Shown in pieces: positions 8,219 to 17,169 of a DNA stretch of 58,004 bases (position 1 is its first letter; every line of letters starts with the position of its first letter). The translations under genes and the position numbers were made by a program. Source of the DNA: JAUASV01 sp047605685. Its GTDB lineage: Bacteria; Actinomycetota; Actinomycetes; Actinomycetales; Microbacteriaceae. The notes beneath the pieces were generated by a model. It had not been told where the DNA came from. It did not search any database and saw nothing but the letters and a program-made list of their open reading frames with translations. The stretch lies in the NCBI GenBank assembly GCA_047605685.1, contig JASGFF010000005.1, forward strand, positions 1 through 58,004, given 5' to 3'.

Positions 8219-9370
8219 GTGAGCGCGAACCCGTATGCGGAGGCCGGCGTCGACACCGCGGCGGGGGACCTCGCCGTCGAGCTGATGAGGTCGGCGGTCG
8301 CGCGCACCCACGGCCCCGAGGTGCTCGGCGGGGTCGGCGGCTTCGCCGGGCTGTTCGACGCGAGCGCGCTCGCCGGCTGGCGGCATCCGCTGCTGGCCAC
8401 GAGCACCGACGGCGTCGGCACCAAGGTGGCGATCGCCCAGGCGATCGACCGGCACGACACCATCGGCCAGGACCTCGTCGGCATGGTCGTCGACGACATC
8501 GTCGTGGTCGGCGCCCGCCCGCTGTTCATGACCGACTACATCGCCTGCGGCCGGGTGGTCCCCGCGCGCATCGCCGCGATCGTCGAGGGCATCGCGCGCG
8601 CCTGCGCCGAGACCGGCACCGCGCTCGTGGGCGGCGAGACCGCCGAGCATCCGGGGCTGCTCGGCCCCGACGACTACGACGTGGCTGGTGCCGCCGTCGG
8701 CGCCGTCGAGGCGGATGCCGTGCTGGGCCCCGAGCGGGTGCGCGACGGCGACCTCGTGATCGCGCTCGCCTCGAGCGGCCTGCACTCCAACGGCTTCTCG
8801 CTCGTGCGGCACATCCTGGCGCGCCGCGGCCTGGGCTACGCGGACGTCTCCGCGGAGCTCGGCGGCGTCGTCGGCGAGGTGCTGCTCGAGCCGACGCGGC
8901 TGTACACCGGCCCGCTGCTGCGGCTGCTCGGCGACGAGCGTGCGGATAACGACCGGGCCGGTGCCGGCCGGAGCGGCGACGACCGGGCCGGTGCCGGCAT
9001 CCACGCCCTCTCCCACGTGACCGGCGGCGGGATCGCCGCCAACCTGGCGCGGGTGCTGCCCGCGGGCGCCTGGGTCGAGCTCGACCGGGCGTCCTGGTCG
9101 CCCGGCGCGGTGTTCCGGGTGCTCGCCGAGATGAACGGGATGCCGCTCACGGCCGCCGAGGGCACCTGGAACCTGGGCATCGGCATGATCGCGGTGGTGA
9201 GCCCGGATGCCGCGGACGCGACCCTCGCTGCGCTCGCCGCCGCGGGCATCCCGGCCTGGCTCGCCGGAGCGGTGTCGACGGCTCGGCGCGACCTCGACGG
9301 CTTCGAGCAGGGGGCCAAGGGCGTCGCCGGCGGAGCCGTGCGACTCGTGGGAGCCTATCCGGCCGGCTGA
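8219..9370 (+). CDS. purM: Phosphoribosylformylglycinamidine cyclo-ligase (AIR synthetase)
   Basis: PurM closes the imidazole ring of AIR using ATP. The 383-residue protein has the family signatures STDGVGTKVAIA, GQDLVGMVVDDI, GGETAEHPG, LASSGLHSNGFSLVR and HVTGGGIAANLARVLP. GTG 8219 gives a start shortly before AYAEAGVD-type sequence (here NPYAEAGVD). An acidic insert of about 20 residues around 245-260 contains DRAGAG twice, encoded by a 17-bp direct repeat 30 bases apart (8951-8967, 8981-8997), just before the conserved HVTGGG motif. This insert is absent from what I know of typical PurM. Confidence 0.95.
   Translation: MSANPYAEAGVDTAAGDLAVELMRSAVARTHGPEVLGGVGGFAGLFDASALAGWRHPLLATSTDGVGTKVAIAQAIDRHDTIGQDLVGMVVDDIVVVGARPLFMTDYIACGRVVPARIAAIVEGIARACAETGTALVGGETAEHPGLLGPDDYDVAGAAVGAVEADAVLGPERVRDGDLVIALASSGLHSNGFSLVRHILARRGLGYADVSAELGGVVGEVLLEPTRLYTGPLLRLLGDERADNDRAGAGRSGDDRAGAGIHALSHVTGGGIAANLARVLPAGAWVELDRASWSPGAVFRVLAEMNGMPLTAAEGTWNLGIGMIAVVSPDAADATLAALAAAGIPAWLAGAVSTARRDLDGFEQGAKGVAGGAVRLVGAYPAG
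8951..8997 (+). repeat. 17-bp direct repeat inside purM
   Basis: GACCGGGCCGGTGCCGG occurs at 8951 and again at 8981, in frame, giving a duplicated DRAGAG in a surface-type insert of PurM. Confidence 0.8.
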
Positions 9371-9392
9371 GGCCGCAGGCCCGGTGCCCGGT

Positions 9393-9483
9393 CCGCCAAC
9401 CGCCGGGCCGCCAACCGCCGGTCCGTCAGGTCGCGGGCCGCCGGATCCTCAGGCCGCCAAGTCCTCAGGCCGCCAAGTCCTCA
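9393..9483. repeat. Two tandem duplications between purM and the DUF3073 gene
   Basis: CCGCCAACCGCCGG with one more base is repeated at 9393-9407 and 9408-9422, and GGCCGCCAAGTCCTCA is repeated exactly at 9452-9467 and 9468-9483. The second repeat ends in the stop codon of the converging DUF3073 gene. Confidence 0.75.
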
Positions 9484-9714
9484 GGCGCTGCGGTGCTCCG
9501 CGACCGGCTGCTCGTCCTGATCGTCCTCGTCGCCGTACTCCTCCACGTACGGCTCCTGCGCATACGGGTCCTCATACTCGGGCCACTCGCCGGAGTGCGA
9601 CTCCTGGGAGCCGGAGAGCTCCTTCTCGAGCGCGCCGTAGTTCGTCTCGGGGCTGAAGTACTTCAGCTCGCGAGCGACCTTGGTGTGCTTCGCCTTCTGA
9701 CGGCCTCGCCCCAT
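9481..9714 (-). CDS. DUF3073 family protein
   Basis: A 77-residue protein beginning MGRGRQKAKHTKVARELKYFS, the hallmark of actinobacterial DUF3073, which is usually next to purM. The basic N-terminal half suggests RNA or DNA contact; the second half is acidic and rich in Glu, Asp and Tyr. ATG 9714 is chosen because the family starts there and a GAGGGGG sequence lies 9-15 bases upstream. The function is unknown. Confidence 0.85.
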   Translation of the reverse strand: MGRGRQKAKHTKVARELKYFSPETNYGALEKELSGSQESHSGEWPEYEDPYAQEPYVEEYGDEDDQDEQPVAEHRSA

Positions 9715-9863
9715 GCGCGACGACCCCCTCATGAGAACTGGTTGCGATGCTGGGCGGGGCGGGCGATCGGCGCTGCCGGCCACGCGCACAGACGTGGAGA
9801 AGATTGCCCCGCAGTCTATCACCCGGGCACCGCCGGCTCCGGGTCCCCGCACCGGGGCGCGGG

Positions 9864-9869
9864 TACCGT
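9864..9869 (+). promoter_or_regulatory. -10 hexamer TACCGT of the flavoprotein operon
   Basis: TACCGT lies 6 bases before GTG 9876, with no ribosome-binding site. It is a probable leaderless promoter. Confidence 0.55.
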
Positions 9870-9875
9870 AGTCGG

Positions 9876-11333
9876 GTGAGCACCCCCGGCACCGACCACT
9901 CCGTCGTCGTCATCGGCGCCGGGCAGGCGGGGCTCTCGGTCTCCTACTATCTGGCTCGGTTGGGTCTGGAGCCGGGCGCGGAGTTCGTGGTGCTCGACCG
10001 CGGCCCCGGCCCGGGCGGCGCCTGGCAGCTGCGCTGGGACGCGCTGCGGATCGGATCGGCCCATCGCATCAACGACCTGCCGGGCATGGACGAGCTGGGG
10101 CTGAGCTTCGAGACGGCCGACCGGCGCGCGCCGGCGAAGGACGTCGTCGCCGACTACTACGCGCGCTACGAGGAGCACTACCGAGTGCCGGTGCTGCGCC
10201 CGGCGACGGTGACCCGGGTGGAGCGTGACGACGAGCGGCTCGCGGTGGTCTACGAGCGCGGCGGGGCGAGCCATCGCGCCACGACCGACGTGGTCATCAA
10301 CGCGACCGGCACCTGGGGCGCGCCGTTCATCCCGTGGTACCCGGGGATGCGCGAGTTCCGCGGCCGGCAGGTGCACACCGTCGAGTACCGGGATGCCGCC
10401 GAGTTCGCCGGCCAGGACGTGATCGTCGTCGGCGGGGGGACGAGCGCGATCGGCTTCCTGCTCGAGCTCGAGCCCGTCGCGGGGCGGCTCACCTGGGTGA
10501 GCCGCCGTCCGATCGACTTCCGCGAGGACGGCGAGCTCAACCTCGAGGCGCGCCGCTCGGCCGTCGACCAGCAGGATGAGGCGGCGCGGGCCGGCAAGGC
10601 GCTGCCGAGCATCGTCAGCGGCACCGGGGTGCCGCGCACCCGGCGCATCCAGGCGGGCATCGAGCGCGGGGTGCTGCTGGCGCGTCCGATGTTCTCCTCG
10701 ATCGAGCCGGACGGCGTGCGCTGGGACAACGGCGCCTTCCTGCGCGCCGACGCGATCCTCTGGGCCACCGGCTTCCGCCCCGAGCTGCGCCACCTGGCGC
10801 CGCTGCGGCTGCGCGAGCGGGAGGGCGGGGTCGTCGTCGCGGCGGGCACCTCGTGGCGGGAGCCGCGGGTGTTCTTCGCCGGCTACGGCCCGCAGGCATC
10901 GACGATCGGCGCGAACCGGGCCGGTCGCACGATCGCCCGGCAGGCGATCGCGACGCTGAGCCGGCTGAGCCGTGCCCGCCAGGCCGTGTCCGTCGACTAC
11001 TTCGAGGTGACGGCCCCGGCGCGGCCCGCTCTCGCTGAGACGGCCCCGGCGGGAACGGCTGGGGCGGAGGCGGCCGGGGCGGCGGAGCAGGTATCGCCTC
11101 TGGAGTGGATGTTCGGCCCCGGCCCGACGGCCGGCCCCGATCCAACCCCTGCTCCCGGCCGGACGGAGCCGGGCGCCGCGCCGCGCGAGGGCGCCTCCGC
11201 CGCTCCCGCTGACGATCCGCGGGATGATGGCTCCGCGCCCCGGAGCGCCACCGACCCGGCCACCGACCCTGTTACCGACGACCTGTTCGAGTCGTTCTTC
11301 CTCGACCCTCCCACAGAAGGCGGAACCCGATGA
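9876..11333 (+). CDS. FAD/NAD(P)-dependent monooxygenase-like flavoprotein
   Basis: A 485-residue protein with an N-terminal FAD Rossmann motif GAGQAG (14-19), a second dinucleotide motif VVGGGTSA near 184-191 and, between them, a F-x-G-x-x-x-H-x-x-x-Y sequence (FRGRQVHTVEY) resembling the flavin monooxygenase fingerprint. ATGFRPE near the end of the core is the usual third motif. It probably oxidises a small molecule with NADPH and O2. The last 110 or so residues are a low-complexity tail rich in Ala, Pro, Gly and acidic residues. The gene overlaps the next one as ATGA, so the tail ends right at the coupled start. Confidence 0.8.
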   Translation: MSTPGTDHSVVVIGAGQAGLSVSYYLARLGLEPGAEFVVLDRGPGPGGAWQLRWDALRIGSAHRINDLPGMDELGLSFETADRRAPAKDVVADYYARYEEHYRVPVLRPATVTRVERDDERLAVVYERGGASHRATTDVVINATGTWGAPFIPWYPGMREFRGRQVHTVEYRDAAEFAGQDVIVVGGGTSAIGFLLELEPVAGRLTWVSRRPIDFREDGELNLEARRSAVDQQDEAARAGKALPSIVSGTGVPRTRRIQAGIERGVLLARPMFSSIEPDGVRWDNGAFLRADAILWATGFRPELRHLAPLRLREREGGVVVAAGTSWREPRVFFAGYGPQASTIGANRAGRTIARQAIATLSRLSRARQAVSVDYFEVTAPARPALAETAPAGTAGAEAAGAAEQVSPLEWMFGPGPTAGPDPTPAPGRTEPGAAPREGASAAPADDPRDDGSAPRSATDPATDPVTDDLFESFFLDPPTEGGTR

Positions 11334-11920
11334 CCCGCACCGATCCCGGATTCGACGACGTCCTCGGCATCCAGCCCACCCCCGCCGAGACCCCGGCCGA
11401 GCCGGCCGGGACCCGAGCCCGAGCCCGAGTCCCGGCCCGGAGCACGAAGCGTGCCGAGCCGGCCGAGAAGCGCCCGCGCAGCTGGTTCGGCCGCATCGCC
11501 GAGCCGTTCGCCTGGCTGCACGCGCTCGTGGCGGCTCTCGTCGGCGGGGGGCTCTCGCTGCCGGTGCGCACACTCGCGATCGCGGCCGTCGTCGCCCAGG
11601 GGCACTACCTGCTCTTCGGCGCGCTCGCGGTGCTCGCCGTCACGCTCGCGTTCGGGGTGCTCGGTCGTGTGTTCACCGGCAGTCGGATCGGCTGGTTCCT
11701 GCTGGCCACCGTGGGCCTGTGGCTGCCGGCGGTCGGGGCCGTCTCCTTCGTCGTCATGACCACGACGGGCTCCTTCAACCACTTCGACCCGCTCATCCCG
11801 GGCATCGGCGCCCTCGTCGGCGCCACCGCGGCGCTCATCGTCTGGAGCGGCCCGCCGCGCTGGATCGGCGTGCTCGGGCTGCTCGCGACCTCGTTCGCCG
11901 TGGTGGTCATCGCGTTCTGA
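11330..11920 (+). CDS. Hypothetical four- or five-helix membrane protein
   Basis: A 196-residue protein whose first 60 residues are polar and Pro/Arg-rich (with ARARV-type repeats), followed by four or five hydrophobic segments between residues about 62 and 196. It is coupled to the flavoprotein gene by a 4-base overlap, so the two probably work together or share control. I do not recognise a family. Confidence 0.7.
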   Translation: MTRTDPGFDDVLGIQPTPAETPAEPAGTRARARVPARSTKRAEPAEKRPRSWFGRIAEPFAWLHALVAALVGGGLSLPVRTLAIAAVVAQGHYLLFGALAVLAVTLAFGVLGRVFTGSRIGWFLLATVGLWLPAVGAVSFVVMTTTGSFNHFDPLIPGIGALVGATAALIVWSGPPRWIGVLGLLATSFAVVVIAF

Positions 11921-11932
11921 GCCCCGGCGCCG

Positions 11933-13822
11933 CTATGCGCCGGCCGGCCCCCCGGGGCGCAGGGCGTCCCACACCGTGACGGCGGCCGCGGCCGACCAGG
12001 CCTGGGGCCGGCAGGCGGCGGGGTAGGGCACCGGCCGGGCGGCGGCGGATGCCGGGTCGCCGCCGAACAGCTCGGGCATCCGGTAGTCGAAGGCGGCGGC
12101 CGCGGCGAGCAGCCCCTCGGCCAGCGCAGCGGGGTCGTGGCCGGCGATGGCGAGCCCGCGGATCGCGATCGCGGTGTCGTGCGGCCACACCGAGCCGCGG
12201 TGGTAGCCGAGCGGCCAGTAGCCGGCGGCATCGGTCTGCAGGGTGCGCAGGCCGAAGCCGGAGTCGAGCGCGGGGGAGAGCAGCCGGCGGGCCACCAGCT
12301 CGGACTGGGCAGCGTCGAGCAGGCCGGTGCCGAGCAGGTGGCCGAGGTTCGAGGTGAGCGAGTCCACCGCGCGCTTGTCGGCGTCGAGGGCGATCGCCGG
12401 GTAGGCGCCGGCGGGGTCGTCCACCCAGAACCGCTCGTGGAAGCGGGCCCGCAGCGTCGCCGCCCAGCGCCGCCAGGGCTCGCCGTCGCGGCCGAAGCGC
12501 TCGAGCAGCGCCGCGCCGTGCATCGCGGCCTCGTAGGCGTAGGCCTGCACCTCGCACAGCGCGATCGGCCCGGTCGCGAGCGTGCCGTCGCGCCACTGCA
12601 CGCTGTCGCCGGAGTCCTTCCAGCCCTGGTTGGAGAGCCCGTGCCCGCTCTCGTCCACGTATTCGAGCAGGCCGTCGCCGTCGGAGTCGCCGAAGTCCCG
12701 CATCCAGGCGAGGGCCGCCTCGAGGCTCGGCAGCAGTGCCTCCACCTCGGCCTCCGGCATCCCGGCGCGCCAGGCGTCGTGCAGCAGGCAGACCCAGAGC
12801 GGGGTCGCGTCGACGGTGCCGTAGTAGAGCGGCGGCAGGGTGATGCCCTCGCCGGGGAGCTCGAGCGTGCTCTGGCGCAGCTCGTGCATGATCTTGCCCG
12901 GCTGCTCCGCCGTCTCGGTCACTCTCGCGGTGCCCTGCAGCGCCGCGAGGGCGCGCAGGGTCGAGGCGGCGATGCCGGTGCCGAGGGGCAGCAGCATCCG
13001 CGCCGCCCAGATCGAGTCGCGCCCGAACAGCGTGAAGAACCAGGGGCTGCCGGCGGCGAGGAACTGCTCGCCGGGCACCCGCGCGCTCTCGAGGCGTAGC
13101 GCGTCCAGGTCGCCGAGGGCCCGCGCCACCCAGCGTCGCAGCCGGTCGTCGCTCTCCACGGTCGGCGCGGTCCAGGGCGCCGGGCCGGCGGCGGCGGTCA
13201 GGACGGCCTCGTCGTCGGATGCGGCGATGCTCCAGCCGATCTCGGCGGCGCCGTGCGCCGGCACCTCGACGTGCCAGCGCAGCAGCAGCGCGGTGCCCTC
13301 GGTGTCGAGCCGGGCGCCCGCGGCGGACAGCTCGACCCGGATCGCCTCCCGGCCCCAGCGGGCGCCGGAGGCGTGCGGCCGGATCGCCGCCGGCTCGGCG
13401 CTGGCGCCCGACTTGACCAGGTCCATGCCGGCGAGATCGGCCTCGATGCGCACGAGCACCTCGGTGCCGAGCGGATGATCGAGGTCCGACTCGATGCGCA
13501 GCCGCTCCTCGACACCGTCGGCGAGCACCCGCCGGCGGTGCACCGAGCGCACGTGCGGGTCGGCCGAGCCGGTGTCGTCGAGGTGGCGCAGCAGCGCCAC
13601 GAAGCCGGCCTCGTCGACGGCGGTGTCGAGCGTCGCGATGTGCTCGCCGCGGGCGCCGCCGACGCTGAGCTCCAGGCGCGAGACGATGCGCGCGTCGCCG
13701 AGCCAGACGCCGTGGATCGGTCGACCGCCGATCGTGCCGTCGCCGGCCTGCCAGGCCTGTACGGGCGCGCGCAGGATGACCGTCTCGTCGTGCAGCAGCG
13801 GCTGAAGGATCTCGTGGGGCAT
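11933..13822 (-). CDS. Glycogen debranching / amylo-alpha-1,6-glucosidase-like protein
   Basis: A 629-residue cytoplasmic glycoside hydrolase-like protein. The N-terminal half (MPHEILQPLLHDETVILRAP onward) is the beta-sandwich glycogen debranching N-terminal domain. The second half is an alpha/alpha barrel with FTLFGRDSIWAARM, LYYGTVDATPLW, GLSNQGWKDSGDSVQWRDG and YHRGSVWPHDTAIA, typical of bacterial debranching-like enzymes. It is last in the ABC operon and likely trims the imported oligosaccharide. The start is uncertain: ATG 13822 fits homologues and has GGGAG upstream. GTG 13921 overlaps the permease stop as GTGA and would add a TTDHRP-repeat N-terminus. Confidence 0.85.
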   Translation of the reverse strand: MPHEILQPLLHDETVILRAPVQAWQAGDGTIGGRPIHGVWLGDARIVSRLELSVGGARGEHIATLDTAVDEAGFVALLRHLDDTGSADPHVRSVHRRRVLADGVEERLRIESDLDHPLGTEVLVRIEADLAGMDLVKSGASAEPAAIRPHASGARWGREAIRVELSAAGARLDTEGTALLLRWHVEVPAHGAAEIGWSIAASDDEAVLTAAAGPAPWTAPTVESDDRLRRWVARALGDLDALRLESARVPGEQFLAAGSPWFFTLFGRDSIWAARMLLPLGTGIAASTLRALAALQGTARVTETAEQPGKIMHELRQSTLELPGEGITLPPLYYGTVDATPLWVCLLHDAWRAGMPEAEVEALLPSLEAALAWMRDFGDSDGDGLLEYVDESGHGLSNQGWKDSGDSVQWRDGTLATGPIALCEVQAYAYEAAMHGAALLERFGRDGEPWRRWAATLRARFHERFWVDDPAGAYPAIALDADKRAVDSLTSNLGHLLGTGLLDAAQSELVARRLLSPALDSGFGLRTLQTDAAGYWPLGYHRGSVWPHDTAIAIRGLAIAGHDPAALAEGLLAAAAAFDYRMPELFGGDPASAAARPVPYPAACRPQAWSAAAAVTVWDALRPGGPAGA

Positions 13823-13845
13823 GGGTGTGGGCTCTCCCGGCTCGG

Positions 13846-13908
13846 GTCGGTGATCGGTGGTGGTCGGTCGGTGATCGGTGGTGGTCGGTCGGCGGTCGGT
13901 GGTGGCCG
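13846..13908. repeat. Three copies of a 21-bp tandem repeat
   Basis: A unit beginning GGTCGGTGATCGGTGGTGG is present three times (13846, 13867, 13888; the third diverged) between the second permease and the hydrolase. On the reverse strand it would encode TTDHRP repeats if the upstream GTG is used. Confidence 0.75.
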
Positions 13909-13917
13909 GCCCGGCGC

Positions 13918-14751
13918 TCACCCCTTCACCGCTCCCTCGCTCGCGGTGACGATGCGGCGCTGGAACACGAAGAACAGCACCGCGACCGGGATCGTCATCA
14001 CGATCGCCGCGGCGAGCTTGAGCGGGTACTGCCGACCCTGGCTGAGCTGGCCGTTGGCGAGCTGGGCGACACCCTTGGTGAGCGTGGTGAACTCGGGTGA
14101 CTGCGTCGAGACGATGAAGTGCGCGAGCTCGTTCCAGGAGCCCTGGAACGACAGGATGATGATCGTCACGAGCGCCGGCCGTGCCATCGGCAGCACGATC
14201 GAGGCGAACACCCGGAACGTGCCCGCGCCGTCGATGCGGGCCTGCTCCTCGACCGAGACCGGGATCGACTCGAAGAAGTTCTTCATGATGAACACCCCGG
14301 CGGCGTCGACGAGCAGCGGCAGCACCATGCCGGTGTACGAGTCGTAGATGCCGAGGGTGTTGATCACCAGGAACTTCGGGATGAGCAGCACGACCGCGGG
14401 CACGCTCATGACGGCCACGAGGCCCGCGAACACCACCCGGCGGCCGCGGAAGCGCAGCCGGGCGAGGGCGTAGCCGGCGAGAGAGTCGAAGAACACCCGG
14501 CCGGCGGTCACGAACACCGTGACGATGACGGAGTTCTTGATCCAGGTGGGGAAGTCCGAGTTGCCGAACAGCTTGGTGTACGCCTCGGTCGTGGCGGTGG
14601 CCGGCAGCAGCGAGAGCGGGTTGGCGGTGGCATCCGCGTTCGTCTTGAAGCTCGTGGCCACCTGGATCAGGAACGGGTAGATGTAGACGAGCGCGAGCAC
14701 GAGCAGCACCGCGTAGAGCACGGATGCCGCGGCGATCCGCCGGGCGCTCAT
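13918..14751 (-). CDS. Carbohydrate ABC transporter permease, MalG type (CUT1)
   Basis: A 277-residue inner-membrane permease with six predicted helices. The EAA loop reads EEQARIDGAGTFRVFASIVLP, the contact point for the ATPase, and the protein ends in the hydrophobic FFVFQRRIVTASEGAVKG typical of MalG homologues. ATG 14751 overlaps the stop of the upstream permease as ATGA. It works with the next two genes in sugar import. No ATPase gene is in the locus, so a shared MsiK-type ATPase elsewhere is the likely energiser (known for actinobacterial CUT1 systems). Confidence 0.9.
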   Translation of the reverse strand: MSARRIAAASVLYAVLLVLALVYIYPFLIQVATSFKTNADATANPLSLLPATATTEAYTKLFGNSDFPTWIKNSVIVTVFVTAGRVFFDSLAGYALARLRFRGRRVVFAGLVAVMSVPAVVLLIPKFLVINTLGIYDSYTGMVLPLLVDAAGVFIMKNFFESIPVSVEEQARIDGAGTFRVFASIVLPMARPALVTIIILSFQGSWNELAHFIVSTQSPEFTTLTKGVAQLANGQLSQGRQYPLKLAAAIVMTIPVAVLFFVFQRRIVTASEGAVKG

Positions 14752-15821
14752 CGTGCGCCCCCGCGGGTGTCCTGGTACGGCCGCATCCGCCGTCTGGACA
14801 CCGGGCGCTCGCGCAGCGCCCAGCGCTGCAGCAGCGTGAAGGCGACGATGATGACGAAGAGGATGAAGGCGATCGCGGCGCCCTGGCCCCACTCCTGGTC
14901 GGTGAACGACGCCTGGTACGACAGGTAGGCGGGCGTGAGCGTCGTCTTCGCCGGCTGGCCGCGCGTGCCGGTGTAGATCTGGTCGAAGACCTGCCAGCCG
15001 CCGATGAGGCCGAGCGTGAGCACCGTGAACAGCGTGGGGCGCAGCTGCGGCAGGGTCACCCGCCAGAAGCGCTGCCAGCCGTTCGCGCCGTCGACCATGG
15101 CGGCCTCCTGCACCTCGACGGAGATGTTCTGGAGCGCGGCGAGGAACAGCAGCATGAAGGTGCCGCTCGTGGTGAACACCGCCATGATGATGTAGACGCA
15201 CATCGCCACGCTCGGGCCGCCGATCCAGTCCCAGATCGGCACGCCGAGGATCGTGTTCTCCTCGAGGACGGCCGGAGCGCTGTCGGCGCCGAAGTGGAAG
15301 ATGCCGTCGGGGTCGTTGATCCAGTTCGGGCCGTTGAGGCCGAGCCAGCCGAGCAGGCCGTTGACGGCGCCGCTCGTCGAGAACAGGAACAGGAACAGGA
15401 CGGTGATCGCGACCGAGCTGGTGACCGAGGGGAAGTAGAACGCGGTGCGGAAGAAGCCGCGGCCGCGCAGCACCTGCCGGTTCACCAGCACGGCGAGGAA
15501 CAGGCTGAGCGCGGTCTGCGTCGGCACGACGAGGATGACGTACCAGGCGTTGTTCCTGAGGCTCGTGCCGAAGTCCTGCTCGGCCAGGCCGCCGCCGAGC
15601 AGCACCGTCGCGTAGTTCTTCAGGCCGACGAAGCTCACGCCGCCCGAGAACGGCGATCCGCGGCCGCCCCAGTCGCTCACGCTCACCCAGAGGGCCATGA
15701 GCACGGGCACGACGAGGAACAGTCCGAGCAGGACGAGCATGGGGGCGGTGAAGAGCCACCCCGAGGCGGTCTCGCCGCGGCGGATGCCCGCCGGGCGAGA
15801 CCGCTGGAGCGCGTGCGACAT
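14748..15821 (-). CDS. Carbohydrate ABC transporter permease, MalF type (CUT1)
   Basis: A 357-residue permease with a first helix at about 22-45 and a further set of helices after residue 120. The EAA loop is QEAAMVDGANGWQRFWRVTLP. An extra periplasmic stretch near residues 155-185 (with NGPNWINDPDGIFHFG) lies between helices. ATG 15821 is 3 bases before the stop codon of the upstream binding-protein gene, and its own stop overlaps the MalG-type gene as ATGA. Confidence 0.9.
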   Translation of the reverse strand: MSHALQRSRPAGIRRGETASGWLFTAPMLVLLGLFLVVPVLMALWVSVSDWGGRGSPFSGGVSFVGLKNYATVLLGGGLAEQDFGTSLRNNAWYVILVVPTQTALSLFLAVLVNRQVLRGRGFFRTAFYFPSVTSSVAITVLFLFLFSTSGAVNGLLGWLGLNGPNWINDPDGIFHFGADSAPAVLEENTILGVPIWDWIGGPSVAMCVYIIMAVFTTSGTFMLLFLAALQNISVEVQEAAMVDGANGWQRFWRVTLPQLRPTLFTVLTLGLIGGWQVFDQIYTGTRGQPAKTTLTPAYLSYQASFTDQEWGQGAAIAFILFVIIVAFTLLQRWALRERPVSRRRMRPYQDTRGGAR

Positions 15822-15823
15822 GG

Positions 15824-17080
15824 CTACTGCAGCAGCGCTTCGAGGTTCTTCTGGGTGGCCGCGAGGATCGTCTCCGGGTCCTCGCTGGCGAGCGAGCCGA
15901 GCTTGCCGTTGAGGTCGGTCACGACGTCCGCGGCGCCCTTGGCCGTCGGCACGCCCTTGGCGTAGTCGGCGCCGTTCAGGAACGGGACGAGGTCGGGGTT
16001 GTCGCTCTTCCACTGATCGGCCGCCGACTGGATGGAGGGCATCACGCCGAAGGCGCTCGAGAAGGCGAGCTGGTCCTCGGTGCCGGTGAGCGTCTCGACG
16101 AGGTCGAGCGCCGCGGCCTGGTTGGGGCTGTCGGCGGCGATGCCCCAGCAGTTGGTGAACTGCAGCGTGCCCTGGCCTGCGGGGCCGGCGGGCAGCTCGA
16201 CGACCTCGTAGCCGACATCCGGGTAGTCGCTCGACATCGTGCCGGTGATCCAGTTGCCCTCGACCGTCATCGCCGCCTTCTCGGTGCCGAAGGCCTCGCC
16301 GCCCCAGCCGGTGCCGAGGTCGGCGGCGAAGCTCAGAACGCCGTCGTTCAGCAGGCCCTTCAGGTAGCTGAGCGCCTCGACGTTGGCGTCGCTGTCGGCC
16401 GTGGCCTCGGAGGAGTCGTCGTTCATGAGGTTGCCGCCCGCGGCGACCATGAAGGCGCCGATGCGCGCGTACTCGCCGCTCATCGTGAGGCCGACGTGGT
16501 CCGAGGTGGTGAGCGTCGCCGCCACGTCGGCGAGCTCGTCCCAGCTCGTCGGGATGTCGGCGTCGGTGAGCCCTGCCTCGGACCACATGTCGGTGTTGAT
16601 GACGAGCTGGAGGGTCGAGAAGTCCTTCGGGGCGCAGTAGAACTGGCCGTCGTAGGTGAAGGAGCTCACGAGGCTCGGGTAGAAGTCGTCCGCGTTCTCG
16701 AGCAGGTCGCCGTAGGCGAGCAGCGAGCCGTTGCTCGCGTAGCCGGCGAGGGAGTCGGTGGAGAGGTAGAACACGTCGGCGGGCTCTCCGGAGGCGAAGC
16801 CCTGGGAGAGCTGCTGGGTGAGGTCGCTCGCCGCCGTGACGGTGGCGTCGATGCCCGAGTCGGCCGACCAGTCGGCGACCGCTTGCTGCACCGCCTGGGT
16901 CTCGGCGTCTCCGCTCGAGCCGATGAGCACGGTGAGGGCGTCGTCGGAGCTGGTGAGGTCGGCGGTGGCGCCGTCGCTGGAGCTCGAGTCGCTGAATCCG
17001 GATCCGCAGGCGCTCAGGGCGAGCGCCCCGGATGCCGCGAGGGCGCTGGCGGCGAGCCAGCGCGAGGTGCGTCGTTGCAT
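15824..17080 (-). CDS. Sugar ABC transporter substrate-binding lipoprotein
   Basis: A 418-residue extracellular solute-binding protein family 1 member. The signal peptide ends in the lipobox LSAC (Cys about 25) followed by a Ser-rich linker, so it is a lipoprotein on the outer face of the membrane. The body has the family's DVFYLSTDSLAGYASNG, CAPKDFSTLQLVINTD and AAMTVEGNW elements. It is first in the operon with the two permeases and the hydrolase. AGGAG is present 8-12 bases before ATG 17080. The exact sugar cannot be told from sequence, but a debranching-type enzyme in the operon points to an alpha-glucan oligosaccharide. Confidence 0.9.
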   Translation of the reverse strand: MQRRTSRWLAASALAASGALALSACGSGFSDSSSSDGATADLTSSDDALTVLIGSSGDAETQAVQQAVADWSADSGIDATVTAASDLTQQLSQGFASGEPADVFYLSTDSLAGYASNGSLLAYGDLLENADDFYPSLVSSFTYDGQFYCAPKDFSTLQLVINTDMWSEAGLTDADIPTSWDELADVAATLTTSDHVGLTMSGEYARIGAFMVAAGGNLMNDDSSEATADSDANVEALSYLKGLLNDGVLSFAADLGTGWGGEAFGTEKAAMTVEGNWITGTMSSDYPDVGYEVVELPAGPAGQGTLQFTNCWGIAADSPNQAAALDLVETLTGTEDQLAFSSAFGVMPSIQSAADQWKSDNPDLVPFLNGADYAKGVPTAKGAADVVTDLNGKLGSLASEDPETILAATQKNLEALLQ

Positions 17081-17136
17081 GGTTGTTTCTCCTCGGGGGG
17101 ACCGCGCCGGGCGGGCACGGGGATGTGATCGGTGTC

Positions 17137-17146
17137 TGAACGTTCA
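17137..17146. promoter_or_regulatory. LacI-type operator 1 (TGAACGTTCA)
   Basis: A 10-bp perfect palindrome with CG at its centre, extended imperfectly to GT-C-TGAACGTTCA-A-AC (17134-17149). It lies 57 bases upstream of the binding-protein start, in the divergent region next to a LacI gene. Confidence 0.6.
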
Positions 17147-17169
17147 AACGCCGACGTCGCTGCCGGCCT

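Noticed and set aside
13846..13908. Possible CRISPR or iteron array
   Set aside because: Only three 21-bp units directly abutting, without spacers, and no cas or replication genes nearby.
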